From contig RDEW01000007.1 of NCBI GenBank assembly GCA_011109175.1, forward strand, positions 371,712 through 435,711: a stretch of 64,000 nt of DNA, in the 5' to 3' direction. Positions 33,067-44,335 of this stretch are shown here, one piece after another. A program made the position numbers and the translations under genes. This DNA comes from Dicyema japonicum (Eukaryota; Dicyemida; Rhombozoa; Dicyemidae). Each line of letters begins with the position of its first letter. The first letter of the stretch is position 1. The notes beneath the pieces are model-generated. The model was given only the letters and a program-made list of their open reading frames with translations. It did not search any database and was not told the DNA's origin.

Positions 33067-33446
33067 TCANATCCACCTTACTAAGGAGACTCCCAATTTC
33101 TCGCAGGCATCAAAAGGATCAAACTATTCTTTGCACTAGGAGATAATTTCGTTACCTGCAGACATTTTTGGGAATCGCTGAAACCGTAAGGATCAAGGAG
33201 TTAGTTAGTTTGGTTTTACCCTGGATCTAACGAATAATTTCATTTTTATAATTTATTAAAAAGATTTCAATGGGCTTTCCGCATATAAAAAAGTTATAGA
33301 GTGCAATGAAAAATTGCAGAAGCATTTAGACAACTTGATATAGACCGTAGTGTCTACAGCGCTGGAAAACTGACAAAAATTTGTCAAATTTATCAGAACT
33401 AATGTTTTTTTCCAGATGACATGCATTTCAATTAAAAATAGCATTT

Positions 33447-33734
33447 ATGTCAATAATTAATAGTTTTGAATGCAGTGGAATTGAATCAAAAAGCAATGAA
33501 GTTCCTATTATTTTATCATTAAAGGCTACAGTGAATTTTAGCAGAAAACAATATGAAAATGTCAATATCGCATGTGTTGAAATAGATATTGAATATGACT
33601 GTATTTCTAATAATTGGAAAAATTATTCTATAATAATGAAAATTTTGATGTATATTCAAATCGTTTTTGTATTCATTACTTTTTTGGCATTTCGGAATGC
33701 TTGCACAATTATGAAATTTATAATAAGATATTAG
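33447..33734 (+). CDS. Small membrane-protein exon, unassigned
   Basis: An open frame of 95 codons starting MSIINSFECSGIESKSNEVP. The N-terminal part is hydrophilic. A strongly hydrophobic segment (ILMYIQIVFVFITFLAF, residues about 66-82) near the C-terminus looks like one transmembrane helix followed by a short basic tail. Upstream sequence (33290-33440) has open stretches and an AG acceptor at about 33415, so this may be the last exon of a longer gene. The overall plan (ectodomain, one helix, short tail) resembles the gene at 35932-36769. No family recognised. Confidence 0.4.
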   Translation: MSIINSFECSGIESKSNEVPIILSLKATVNFSRKQYENVNIACVEIDIEYDCISNNWKNYSIIMKILMYIQIVFVFITFLAFRNACTIMKFIIRY

Positions 33735-34079
33735 TATTATGAACAATCCATTGTTGAAGAATACATTATGAACACTATTCTGCCGAAGAATAATTGGTAT
33801 TTAGTTTTTAGTCAATTTATTCAAAAAAATCTTGGTTTTAATTTTTATTTTTTGATCCTAATATTTGTAATAATAAATTGTAGCGTGGCGTTGTGTGGTC
33901 CACCAATTTAAAAAATTCAATAAGATTTGGCAACTCCCTGAGGGCTTCTAATACCCTCCCGAAATGGACAATTAGACCCCTTCGCCCCGGGGTCATTATC
34001 GTCCCCCCGGCGATGTGTTTCAAGAAAGTATAAACATTCCCGGCGAAAACCTTCAGCCAACTGTAGAGAAAAGAAATTT

Positions 34080-35225
34080 ACCAATAAAACATCAACAGAA
34101 TTAAAGGAAAAGTCAGGGAACTCCGTTCACTCCTGGCAAATAAAAAAGATCGACGTGGCCATGATTCAAGAAACTAAACTCCGCATGCATGATTCCACTC
34201 CTTCATTCCCTGGATACGAGGTAATCAGGATGGACCGTAAAAAGAGAAGAGGTGGTGGACTACTTACTCTATTCAAAAAGAACATGAAATGCAGAGACAT
34301 TACTTCGGAAGTGAAAAACTTGTTAGAAATGACGAGGTTACTGAGGCAATAGGAATCTTGCTTGGGACAACGAAAGGAAGTATGTGCCTCGTGAATATCT
34401 ACTTGCCTCCTTCCGGCTCCTGCCCAAAGGACTATGTTATTCCAAACCTATCAAGATTGGCTATCTACGATGAGATCATCATATGTGGAGATTTAAACGC
34501 AAAGCACCCATTATGGTTGTCAACCCAACTGACCGACACGAGAGGGAAGCTATTGTTATTGAAATCGGACTCCCTAACGATACTGAACAATCATGCGAAA
34601 AATACAAAAACCCCATTCAGAGAGACGAATCAGCTTACCTTTCCTGATATAACACTCTGCTCATCGTCGCTTTCATCAAAAATTGATTGGTCAGTCCTCT
34701 ACGAAACAAGAATCAACCATAATCCAATTCTGATGAAGGTCATGAGAGAAGTCAGAGTGAGGAGAACACCTGCTAGTTAAAACTACAAAACTACTTATTG
34801 GGAATTGTATCGCGCAATCTCTGATGATAGATGAAGGATTGTTACTTTGTCAGCTTCAAATCGCTAGAAAGTGATCAAATACTTTACTTGCACAATTCTA
34901 GAAGCAAGATCATTGGCAATTCCCAAGCATCGTCTAAACTCCTTTAATGGTGGAGGGAAGTCGACATTGATCAAAGAAAGAAATCACCTCAAAAAATCTA
35001 ATTGGATCACATTAAAAACGAAACTCCGGATCAGAGCTCTGAACAACGAAATAAAGGTGAGAGGGATCAAGGTCATGAAATTGAAGTGGAATAGGATTCT
35101 TACAAAAGTAAATCGCAACCGTAGTACTGGAGAAGTGTGGAAAGCCATCTGAAATGTTGCAAAGGGAGAAGAAACTTCTCTCGAGGATGACTATACTCAA
35201 CAAGACATTAACAACTCTGGAGTAG
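34080..35225 (+). mobile_element. Ingi-like LINE endonuclease relic, second copy
   Basis: Diverged relative of the LINE at 12868-15206. Frames read AMIQETKLR and RRGGGLLTLFKKN (34155-34352), then VNIYLPPSGSC, ICGDLNAKHPLWLSTQL and NHNPILMKV (34289-34780), then a linker LIKERNHLKKSNW (34871-35152). The histidine of the SDH motif is replaced in this copy (RINHNPI). The RT is missing. Upstream 33990-34080 reads GDV then ES, N and PG in one frame, which may be a decayed 2A motif. Confidence 0.75.
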
Positions 35226-35931
35226 TCTGAAGTAAACTTCAAAAGTAAAACGTTCGGTGTTTCGGTGCAGGTGACTTCTCAAACAAGAGGTTTACCGGCT
35301 ATAAAAGGAAAGATTGTCATCCTATTTGGTCGTTTCCTGTCCCGCATGCAAAGACCGAATAGTTCGAGCATTGACGAGCGTCCAAAGATCTTTTAACGAC
35401 TTCTTTTAAAGCCATATGTCTGGAAAATCTGATGGACTTACTGCAAGAGAGAGACTGTAATCCAAAACAGTCGATCTAGTTTCACGGACTTTAATCCCAG
35501 TCGTAATGACATTCATTTTCCAGGAAAGTACCTAAAACTCTAGTAGGAACTGCGTTGAGCGAGGCACCGCTCACGGAAGACGCCCCGACCAAAGACAGGC
35601 AGGGCTGTTTCGGCTAGATGACACTTGCAAATCTTCAAAAGAATTCAAGCAGATCGTCCAGACGTTCTGGGAGAACGGGAAATACATGGAAAGCTGATAT
35701 GCACGGCTCCAGGCCTCAAGATCATGGCCGGCGTCCTTGTCGATAGAGAATTCAGGTAGAGAGTTTAGAATATTCTTGACAAGGAGTTACAGGCAATTAG
35801 CGAAAATAGATATGCAGGGATAATAAGGTCTAGTAAGTTTCGAATTCCAACTCCTCCGAGTCTCATTTTACAAAATTAATAAAATTAATATTAATTAATT
35901 TTTTAATTCATTATTAGGTCACTTTCTGATA
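35226..35931. other. Unassigned stretch, relatively GC-rich
   Basis: Between the LINE relic and the membrane-protein gene. The part at 35270-35830 is less AT-rich than its surroundings, as LINE relics here usually are, but no RT or endonuclease wording is readable. Probably more decayed LINE sequence. Confidence 0.35.
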
Positions 35932-36769
35932 ATGCTCCTATTACTAGGTTTATTAAATAAATTAATAATAGTCATATTTGCGTGTTTAGTAAGCAATAGA
36001 AATGTGTCGCAGAATATTGATACTTTTGAAAAATTGTCTATTAATGTCCCTGTGTGGAGTGGATTCGATAATAACCGCGTTGTATCGTTGTTTAGTGGGA
36101 TAATTGAAGTTGAATATAAAATTAATAATACTGTAATCAGGTTATATTTATAAAGATAAAATATGAAAATTTAATTGACGCAATTTTTTACTTTAAATTA
36201 CCACGAAATTTTTCACCTTATGAGCTAAAATGGAAGAAAAATGATGTAGAATTCAAAATTTTAGCTTCCCATGTATCAAAAAAAATATATTTTTTCTGGG
36301 AATTAACATTTATTTCCATTCATAGACATATGTTTACTCCAAGTATTAATATTTGGACGACTGGTTATTACAACTGCTCTGAGTAGTCGTAAATATTTCT
36401 GAATCTGCAACTATAAAAATAAGAGATATGAAAATGCAACTATCGAAATCAGATAATAACAAAATATTTACTGGAAAAAGTAGTTATAATAACTGATAGT
36501 TAGCACATGGATGTGATTTTGAAAGAAATCTCCAATTCGAATCAACATCCCATATGAGTAAAAAAATAAAAACAACTACTTCGCAACGTTATATAAAAAA
36601 TACAATGCACTCTCATACAATAAGTAATATTAAGTTAAATTTAGAAATCAAATCTCCAGTACTAGTTTGTTTATTTGGTGGGATAGTTGTGATCTTTGCC
36701 GTCGTTTATCTAATAATATATAAAAGAAGACGTTTTTATCCATTACAGAATGGCATATTTAATTACTAA
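35932..36769 (+). CDS. Type I membrane protein with possible Ig-like ectodomain
   Basis: Starts MLLLLGLLNKLIIVIFACLV, a likely signal peptide. Introns of 23 bp (36133-36155) and 24 bp (36480-36503) join three exons. The ectodomain contains ELKWKKNDVEF and TGYYNCSE, reminiscent of the C strand (W) and the G-x-Y-x-C of an immunoglobulin fold; the partner cysteine is not obvious. The frame slips by one base at about 36381-36385, right after YYNCSE, then reads VVNISESATIKIRD. The last exon has a transmembrane helix (VLVCLFGGIVVIFAVVYLII) and a basic KRRRFYPLQNG tail. The last 160 bp are duplicated downstream. The slip may be a sequence error or a recent lesion. Confidence 0.55.
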
Positions 36770-36985
36770 TATTATTTTCTTTTAGATTTTAAAAATGACA
36801 ATTATTTCATATAATGCTTAATAGTTTGTTTATTTGGTGGGATAGTTGTGATCTTTGCCGTCATTTATCTAATAAAATATAAAAGAAGACGTTTTTATCC
36901 ATTACAGATTGGCATATTTAATTACTAATATTATTTTCTTTTAGATTTTAAAAATGACAATTATTTCATATAATGCTTAATATTT
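36663..36985 (+). repeat. Tandem duplication of the transmembrane exon, period 159 bp
   Basis: TAGTTTGTTTATTTGGTGGG starts at 36663 and again at 36822. Both copies continue through the codons for the membrane helix, the basic tail, the stop and about 50 bp of downstream DNA (ATAATGCTTAATA). The second copy encodes AVIYLIKYKRRRFYPLQIG. The second copy lies after the stop codon and would be used only as an alternative last exon. Confidence 0.8.
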
Positions 36986-37711
36986 TTGAAGTTGTTAGTT
37001 GGTCTGAGATTGATGTTGTGACGTATCTCTAACGAATGAAACTTCAAGAAAAGTAAAATCTATGTTCAATTTATTATCGTGTCCATCAACGTAGTGATTA
37101 CTTTTTCATTTATGATTATATATAAATAATTCATTGATATTAAACGACCAAAATAACATGGGGGATGTAGAGAAGTGGCTTAGACTGTTTTTGTATTTTA
37201 TAAAGATAGACATTGTATAAGGTGGAGTGATTGTAAAAGTAAGATATCACCGTTGTATGAAAAGTGGTGGATATCTATAGTATTTTTTATTAAGGAGTAA
37301 ATAAAATTTATAATCACAAATTTTACTCGAAAAATATTTCAGAAATTGTGGAATAAATTGGTAGTAAATTTTCCCTTTGATCATAAATTAAAATGGAATA
37401 GCAGACAACATTCTGTGAAGTGGAAAACTCATTTTCGATTCTTTAAAATTTTTAACATAGATAAAAATTTCCAACCCGAAAATATTATTTATTTTTGTGT
37501 TTGACAATAAAATAAAACAATTTAGAAAAATAATCAGTTAATTTATCCCCAGTAAATCATATTTAAAACTGCCATCCATCCAAAGTAAACCCCTACGACA
37601 TTGTCGACGTTGCGTTGCCTCTCACGATTGCAACAGAGATCAACTGGAGTAGCCACCGGGTCTCACGTGCGTCGTGGCTTTTTAGTGTAGCTAAGCGTCC
37701 AAGTTTCTTTA
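36986..37711. other. Unassigned DNA before the sequence gap
   Basis: AT-rich, no recognised gene or repeat. The last 130 bp before the gap are less AT-rich (CATTGTCGACGTTGCGTTGC) but end at the Ns. Confidence 0.4.
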
Positions 37712-38324
37712 NNNNNNNNNNNNNNNNNNNNNNNNNNNNNNNNNNNNNNNNNNNNNNNNNNNNNNNNNNNNNNNNNNNNNNNNNNNNNNNNNNNNNNNNN
37801 NNNNNNNNNNNNNNNNNNNNNNNNNNNNNNNNNNNNNNNNNNNNNNNNNNNNNNNNNNNNNNNNNNNNNNNNNNNNNNNNNNNNNNNNNNNNNNNNNNNN
37901 NNNNNNNNNNNNNNNNNNNNNNNNNNNNNNNNNNNNNNNNNNNNNNNNNNNNNNNNNNNNNNNNNNNNNNNNNNNNNNNNNNNNNNNNNNNNNNNNNNNN
38001 NNNNNNNNNNNNNNNNNNNNNNNNNNNNNNNNNNNNNNNNNNNNNNNNNNNNNNNNNNNNNNNNNNNNNNNNNNNNNNNNNNNNNNNNNNNNNNNNNNNN
38101 NNNNNNNNNNNNNNNNNNNNNNNNNNNNNNNNNNNNNNNNNNNNNNNNNNNNNNNNNNNNNNNNNNNNNNNNNNNNNNNNNNNNNNNNNNNNNNNNNNNN
38201 NNNNNNNNNNNNNNNNNNNNNNNNNNNNNNNNNNNNNNNNNNNNNNNNNNNNNNNNNNNNNNNNNNNNNNNNNNNNNNNNNNNNNNNNNNNNNNNNNNNN
38301 NNNNNNNNNNNNNNNNNNNNNNNN
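37712..38324. other. Assembly gap (run of N)
   Basis: 613 undetermined bases. Any open frame running through it is meaningless. Confidence 0.99.
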
Positions 38325-38390
38325 GTGTTTGTCAGGAAAAATTGTGTACGCAATTTTGTGAACAAATATAATTTTGAAATTAATTAAATT

Positions 38391-38635
38391 TTGATAATTT
38401 GTTATTAGACAAAGATTCTTTTCGATGCCATCGAAGATAAAAAAAAAACGTTTTTATTAAGTGAAGTGAGATTAGAGAGAGGAGGAAATTGAATTGAAAT
38501 ATAAGCAAATATTTTGTGATGTGTATGGAGTTTAATCGAAATGACAATAAATAAGGTTAAAACCTTTGATGAATATTTATAGTCGAATTCAGACTGATAT
38601 CTTGAATGATGTTAGTCAGTCTTTTGTTATTTCTT
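38391..38635. repeat. Second copy of the block at 30845-31090
   Basis: Near-identical to 30845-31090. It starts shortly after the sequence gap and stops at CTTTTGTTATTTCTTAG. Non-coding. Confidence 0.75.
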
Positions 38636-38750
38636 AGTAAAATCACTTAGAAATGCGACCACACAATATCCTCAACCATCTCCCAATCCTTCCACTTTTT
38701 AATCTAATATCCCATTTGACCTTAAATTAACTATGTATTAACCACTGCGC

Positions 38751-39540
38751 TTGATCACTCTCAGCGCTCGCGACATATTAATTAACCAACCTTCGAAAAT
38801 CAAACCTTTACCTCAGGAAAAAATGACAGACTTTTCTCTGAAATTGATGCTTAATTTGGAGGTAATTTTTCGAATGTTCATTTACACACACCAGGGTAGC
38901 AAAAGTGTCTATTATTCATTCAGGAAACTAAGTATCCGACGAACTTATGATGACTATGAAAAACACAGATTTCTGTTTCTGGGCCCGGACTTTAGGGACT
39001 GTGGAATGTCTTGTGTGAACAATAGAAATCATTTGAAAATCAATGAAAGGATTTTCATAATCAAAATATTGATTATTAATAAATTAGAAACTCGAAAATG
39101 CACACGCCTACATGTCTTTGAGAATTGGCTTCTCAAGAAGAGCGTGGAGGAATCGGACACGGAAGATGGTTCACGGTGTTGCAGAAGCGTCGAGGAGATA
39201 ACTTGTTTAGTTGAGATTTNTTAAAGACTGACCGAGGGCGAATGATGAAAATTCTATATGATTTTTTGACTTTCTGCAAGTCCCTCACTGATTCATTAAC
39301 AAATATAGAAGCTGCATCTAAATTGGGCCAGTGTCCAGCCGAGTCATCTTCCCCAATTGAAGAAATCATCTATGCCTTCGAAACATTGATAAGACTACGA
39401 AAAAGCTTGCTTCCAGTTGGCCAAGTACTACGGTCTATTGTCTTGTGAGGAAGATATTGAAGATTTTAAATTGTTGCCTTATAATTTATGGACACTGTCA
39501 CGAGGCAATTATAATGTTTGCTACTTCCTTGCGGTATGGA
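38751..39540 (+). pseudogene. Unassigned degenerate coding region
   Basis: A frame from 38751 gives long open stretches such as YYSFRKLSIRRTYDDYEKHR and FENWLLKKSVEESDTEDGS, interrupted at an N (39220). It resumes as MMKILYDFLTFCKSLTDSLT, then in another frame AKYYGLLSCEEDIEDFKLLP and YNLWTLSRGNYNVCYFLA. The composition is that of a real protein with helical repeats, but the frame shifts at about 39405 and no family was recognised. A 33-bp GT...AG stretch (38863-38895) is in phase either way. It lies just upstream of two pieces of known host genes on the same strand. Confidence 0.4.
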
Positions 39541-40200
39541 AGTAAATGAATCTATGCAGGCAATGATCTTCTTTTTTTTCTGAAAATTCTTGATCTTCCC
39601 AATAAGATGAAATGAGAACTAATGTACAGAAACTGGAATTCTTTTTAATTTATCTTCCACATATTAATTCATGGTTGTGCTTTCTTAGTTCACCAAAAAA
39701 ATTTGTCATACCAATAACAAAATCTTTAAATTTTGTATATATGGTTGTTACTCAAATAGAATATTCTGGTCAAACTGCTGCATTCCTACCCATAACAGAA
39801 TCTGGGGGATGGTCACCATTTCAGAGGTAGTCTTTATTGTCATTCAGTCCTCTGTTCCAATGAGAGTTGAAACATGTCGACAAATATTCAGTCTTGTCAG
39901 GTAGACAATTCAATAATTCTTATGGGGGATAAAAGTCTGAGGAAACTACTGTTCAGGTTATTTTCTTTTCCAACCTCAGACTCTACCAGTCTTCTTCACC
40001 AAGGAAAACTTTTGGTCCTTCTCAGTCTTTTCGACAAATATTTACCCACGTGGGTTACAAATAGTCGTTATATGTGCCAAATTATGCTCCCATTCCAATT
40101 GCAAATGACTTCTAATATTCCTGAGGTTCCTTTACATGTTCGATATACCTCTTAACAAATACATATAAAAGGGTTCAATGATAACATTGAGGTACTACCC
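39541..40200. other. Unassigned, possibly decayed coding sequence
   Basis: Open stretches on the plus strand (39612-39830 and 39874-40155) have plausible protein composition (YVPNYAPIPIANDF in one frame near 40075) but no domain. Given the kinase fragment that follows, part of this may be the upstream region of the same PIKK pseudogene. Confidence 0.3.
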
Positions 40201-40204
40201 TCTT

Positions 40205-40535
40205 AGCAGAAACCAAAAAAGCTATGTTTGTTGTACAGTGATAAGATAACACGTTTTAAATGTACAAACCAAAAGTATGGATTTGATTATTATTATTGAG
40301 GACGATTTCTGGAAGGATAGCAGAATGATCATTTTTTTACGTTTGTTAACTTCTTTCTTAGAAACAACCTGAAGAGCAAACAACGGAATCTTTCATAGAA
40401 CAAAAGTTACACCTTTTTTTGACTTCAAGTTGTGATCCCCCTCAATGAGGAGTGTGGGCTTATTGAATGGGTTTATAATACTCATAGTTTCTGAATCACT
40501 TTGTCTGATATTTACAAAGATCGTGGAATGTTCGT
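40205..40535 (+). pseudogene. PIKK (ATR-like) kinase fragment
   Basis: Frames give EDDFWKDSRMIIFLRLL (40299-40349), NNLKSKQRN, then VIPLNEECGLIEWVYNT (about 40431-40481) and SDIYKDRGM. In PIKK-family kinases the N-lobe reads DDLRKDxRxM, then a TY-x-V-x-PL block, then CGLIEWV. The NEECGLIEWV form with an early K-P-K-K block is closest to ATR among the PIKKs I know. Stops (after THSF) and at least two frame shifts show it is a pseudogene or a badly damaged exon set. The catalytic loop and activation segment are absent, and dynein sequence follows directly. Confidence 0.65.
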
Positions 40536-40554
40536 TTCTCTTTAGATTCTGAGG

Positions 40555-41620
40555 AAAGTTGCCCCGTCGATTACTGTTTCAATGGAGGACGGTATTGTGG
40601 ACTATTCGAATTATTTCCGTCTTTATATTACCACTAACATGCGTAATCCCCCTATTTACCTGAAACGTCTGTAAAAGTGACTTCTAAACTGTATGATGAC
40701 GTCTGAAGGGGTGGAGGATCAACTCCTGGAAACATACTGCTCTGATCATCCAAACAGCTGTAAATAAGCAGTAGAATGCTAACTAATTGGTAGACAATAT
40801 AATACTGGAAATTTTATTTTCTTACAAAAGAAATATTTTGGAACAAGAATCCTCAACCTTTTTGCTGTCGCGTACGGGGGTAGATTTCCAGCCGTTGTTG
40901 AGGATCACAACAAGGGTCACAAGAAAATTTTAAATTTTAAGATCATAGGAGAACTGACAGTCAAGTAAAATTAATGCGTAATTTTGCATAGACTTCACAT
41001 TTGGAAAAATTTCAAGACGAATGAAAGGATCTTTCACTATTAAGAAGGGCTATGGTCGGTCCTTAGATGCATCAGACCTGACAAGATGTCGGCGGCCATT
41101 CATGCTTTTGTTGCATCGAACATTGGTTGTTTTAAATATGTTGAGTCTTCACCACTTGATTTGCACGTGACACTCGCAGTACTTTCCAAAGACTTTAATC
41201 TCCAAAATATTAATTAGAATTTCGCCTTTTGCTTACAAGCTACCTGAGCAAGGCTTTCCCCGATTCAGTGTTACAGAATGGAGTGAAAATGACTAATGGA
41301 TTTCCTTCAGAACTTCGATGCAACCTTCAAATATCATACCAATTTGATTCCATCAATGATATGGATTTTTTCGACGATGCCAAGTAATCTGTAATTGTCT
41401 AGTAATTTGACATAAATATTGGAGGAAATTGTTGTTTTTATGTGCTTCTTTAATGCACTGATTAAGGAACGAAGAATATTTGGACCTTTGGGATGGAATA
41501 TTCCATACGAATTAATAAGACTGATTTGAGAATCAGCGTGAGACAGCGTACAATGTATCTTAATGGACATACAAATAAGTCCCTGAGATACATATCAGGT
41601 GAATGTAATTATTAGGGCTA
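40555..41620 (+). pseudogene. Dynein heavy chain fragment, AAA5-AAA6 region
   Basis: Motifs occur in the correct order: VDYSNYFRLYITTNMRNPP and YLPETSVKVT, then LLNCMMTSEGVEDQLL (40590-40735), LRCIRPDKMSAAIHAFVASN (about 41055-41115), RLLLTSYLSKAFPDSVLQNG and VKMTNGFPSELRCNLQISY (about 41225-41340), and [20 protein letters not shown] (about 41448-41508). These are hallmark dynein heavy chain sequences. The spacing is too short: roughly 150 residues are missing between DQLL and LRCIRPDK, and about 95 between the RPDK block and FPDSVLQNG. Frameshifts break motifs. A hAT-like inverted end pair lies inside at about 40852-40920. Clearly a pseudogene fragment. Confidence 0.8.
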
Positions 41621-41723
41621 TTTTGATAGCAGTTATAATCTAAAATATAGCACTAAAACAATTTAGCATTTATAAACAATTAATTATAAATATATTTTAT
41701 TTTTTTTACAGCATTTGTGAGTC

Positions 41724-42372
41724 ATGCGACATGGTTCACCTACTCTGGTGGCGCCAGATATAATTTTAAATTATATTCAAAAAGGACCATTAGTAAACAA
41801 CCATCTAGAGGAGTTCCCCCTGGACGGCACTTCCTTCATGTCCAAGCATGCGAAGACTGCTGATGGTGGCCGAGATCACTTGATTTTTTCCTTCTGGTTC
41901 AATAAATTTAAAAATAAGAATGAGGTATATCTGAGTTACCCCTGATATCTCACACAAATGCTGACATAAACAAAGATCAACCAAAAATCACTTCACTTTG
42001 ATGATATTCTTAAGACATAGGTTAATTTAGAAATTTATCTCAGAAAATATATGACTCATCTTCATGGACGGTACCGACGTGATCAGACATTCCTACCACG
42101 TGTTCACTTGTCCCTAATTTAAAGCACTGTTCAGTACATTGATCCTCAAAGGGTGAAATGTTCTTTGATATTAACACATGGTGAGTTTATTAAAGCACTG
42201 TATTGGGTACATGAACATTAAACTGGCCCAGGTATCTTATGGTTATTTAGACGGGGATTGGGATTATCACAGAAAGGATATTTCAAAGTTCGCGGATGCC
42301 ACATATCAGAGATTTGATAAGGACAGATTCGTATTCGGAATTTTCACTGTTGAATGTGATTTCGCATATTGA
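41724..42372 (+). other. Two unassigned open frames
   Basis: 41724-41945 reads DIILNYIQKGPLVNNHLEEF and SKHAKTADGGRDHLIFSFWF. 42178-42372 reads YGYLDGDWDYHRKDISKFAD and ATYQRFDKDRFVFGIF. Both have natural protein composition and stop at plausible GT sites, but no family was recognised and no splice path joining them was convincing. They may be more of the pseudogene cluster that precedes them. Confidence 0.3.
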
Positions 42373-42573
42373 TTTTTTTGCATTGCACAAGAAAATGATG
42401 CTCTGTCCCCATTTGAAGGGAGTGACTTTTATCAATTAAATGAAGGAGGCCCATTTTATAGATTCTAACTTATTTCCAAGTATGGATGTCCCAAGAGGCT
42501 ATTGGGTTGTTATATGAGGCAGCTAATGTCGTAGAGTAAAGTACAGTCTTCAGAGTAAAAACATTCTAGAGCA

Positions 42574-43870
42574 GAGGTTCCCAACCTGGGTTCCGCGAAG
42601 TTCAAAAATTTTTTTAAATTCAAAAGAATAATTTTCAAAACGAATTGATTTAATTTGCCCGTGTCTAAATGAAGTCTTGTGACTGTGCATATTTTAAAGT
42701 TCGATCTTATCGAGAAAGTTATATTGCTTTGGTTTCACATGGACTGGAAACATGGATTGTCCTCTACCACTGTTGTGCGGCGAAAAATTTGCGATAGTTC
42801 TATGGCTCCAACGAAGCTCAGACGTTATTTCTCAACCAAATACCCAGAACTTTCAAAGAAAAAAATATTTTATGCGGAAATTGGACCACAATAAAGTTCA
42901 AGCATCCCGCTTTCACAAAAAATTAAAAATAAACGAAAAAGTACTGCATGCTAGTTATGATGTTACTGAGATTACCGCTAGAAATATGAAATCCCATACT
43001 CTCGCCGAAACTGTTATTTTGTCTGCATGCAAAGAAGTAGTGAAGACAATGTTCGGAGAAATTGCTGCCGCTGAGCTCGACTTAATTCCTATTTCTAATA
43101 ATTCTGTGAGCAGACGCATCAAGGATATGTCTGATGACATTGAAACACTTTGGTTTGGCGAATAAAAAAATCTAAATTTTTTTGTGCTTCAAATGGATGA
43201 AAGCTCATATATTACAAAAATGAAACTCCTTGATTTCGTTCGATACTTGAACGATGAATCCATTGCTGAAGATTTTCTTTGCTGCAAAGAGTTTTTCGGA
43301 ACAACAAAGGGATATGGCATTCTCAGTCTTATAAATTCATATTTTGAGGATATAGAGTTATTGGAATGCATGTGTGGGTTTCTGCACTGATGGTGATCCA
43401 GCAACGACTGGGCAATTTATAGGCTTTGCTTCTTTAAGAAAAAAGAATCCGAACATTATTCACGTATTTTCACCCAATCAGTTGAACTCAATGATTGGCT
43501 GAGGAATTTTTTTGCTGAGTACGAAATAACTGGAAACGAGCGATCATTAAAAGAGGAAGTACTTGCGTTTGTTTCAAGACAGAACGTTAAATGGAATATT
43601 TACAGATATTGATTCGTTTTGGCTGATTGTCAAAAAAGAATAACCTACTCTGGTAAACATAACTTTAAGAGTTTTGGTTCACTTATCTCTGTGAAAGTGA
43701 ATTTTCTGCATTAACAAATATAAAGCATAAACAACGAGCGAACCTACTGTATGTGGAAGATCTGCGTTTATCTCATAATTACAGAGCTATGCAAGAGACA
43801 TCATCCTCAACCATCTCACTATTGAAGTAGCATTTTATTTTTTATATTAGTAAAATATAATTGTTAAAAC
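42574..43870 (+). mobile_element. hAT transposon, ZBED5/FAM200-like transposase, decayed
   Basis: The left end CAGAGGTTCCCAACCTGGGT at 42574 has the form of hAT-Charlie terminal repeats. Coding pieces follow in order: MAPTKLRRYFSTKYPELSKK (BED-finger tail), ASYDVTEITARNMKSHTLAE and NSVSRRIKDMSDDIE (42752-43165), LQMDESSYITKMKLLDFVRY and GTTKGYGI (43184-43390), LRNFFAEYEITGNERSLKEE, then the C-terminal TYLCESEFSALTNIKHKQRA at about 43680-43745. This is the order of ZBED5/FAM200-type hAT transposases. Frameshifts separate the blocks, so it is inactive. The right terminal repeat is not clear. Confidence 0.85.
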
Positions 43871-43879
43871 TGTACTATA

Positions 43880-44335
43880 AGGGTTCCGTATAAAATGCAG
43901 ACTGGTTAATGCAATCGTGTTCTTGGTTTTTCTATACGGCGCAGAATCATGGATACTGAAAAAGCCGGATAGACGAAAAATTGATGCTCTTGAGCTGTGG
44001 TGCTGGAGGTTACTAAAAATCCTTTGGACTTAAAAAAAATAACAAACATCGATGTACTCAAACGGGTAGAGACGGACATTTCGCTAGAAGGAAGAATCGT
44101 AAAACACAGATTGGCGTTCTTTGGGCATGTTGTCCACTCTGATTCACTGAAAGAACCATTATGCTGAGCAATATTACTGGGAAGAGAAGACCTGGCCGAC
44201 TGAGGACTCGGTGGCTATTCACGGTGGAAGACGTCACGGGAATGCCTATATCAAGGCTACTCCAAATTGCAACGGATCGGGGAGAGTGGAGGAAACTCGT
44301 TCATGAGATCTCCAAGGATCGGACTTAATTGGATA
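43880..44335 (+). mobile_element. RTE-like LINE C-terminal relic
   Basis: Frames give FLYGAESWILKKPDRRKIDA and LELWCWRRLLKI, then KHRLAFFGHVVHSDSLKEP, MLSNITGKRRPGRLRTRWL and DRGEWRKLVHEISKDRT. This is the standard C-terminal end of RTE-type LINE proteins (ESW, W-C-W-R-R-L-L, FGHV, GKRRxGRxRTRW, WR-L). Two frameshifts. It follows the hAT relic directly. Confidence 0.8.

Noticed and set aside
37615-38365. Open frames of 218-248 codons across the gap
   Set aside because: They consist almost entirely of N and carry no information.
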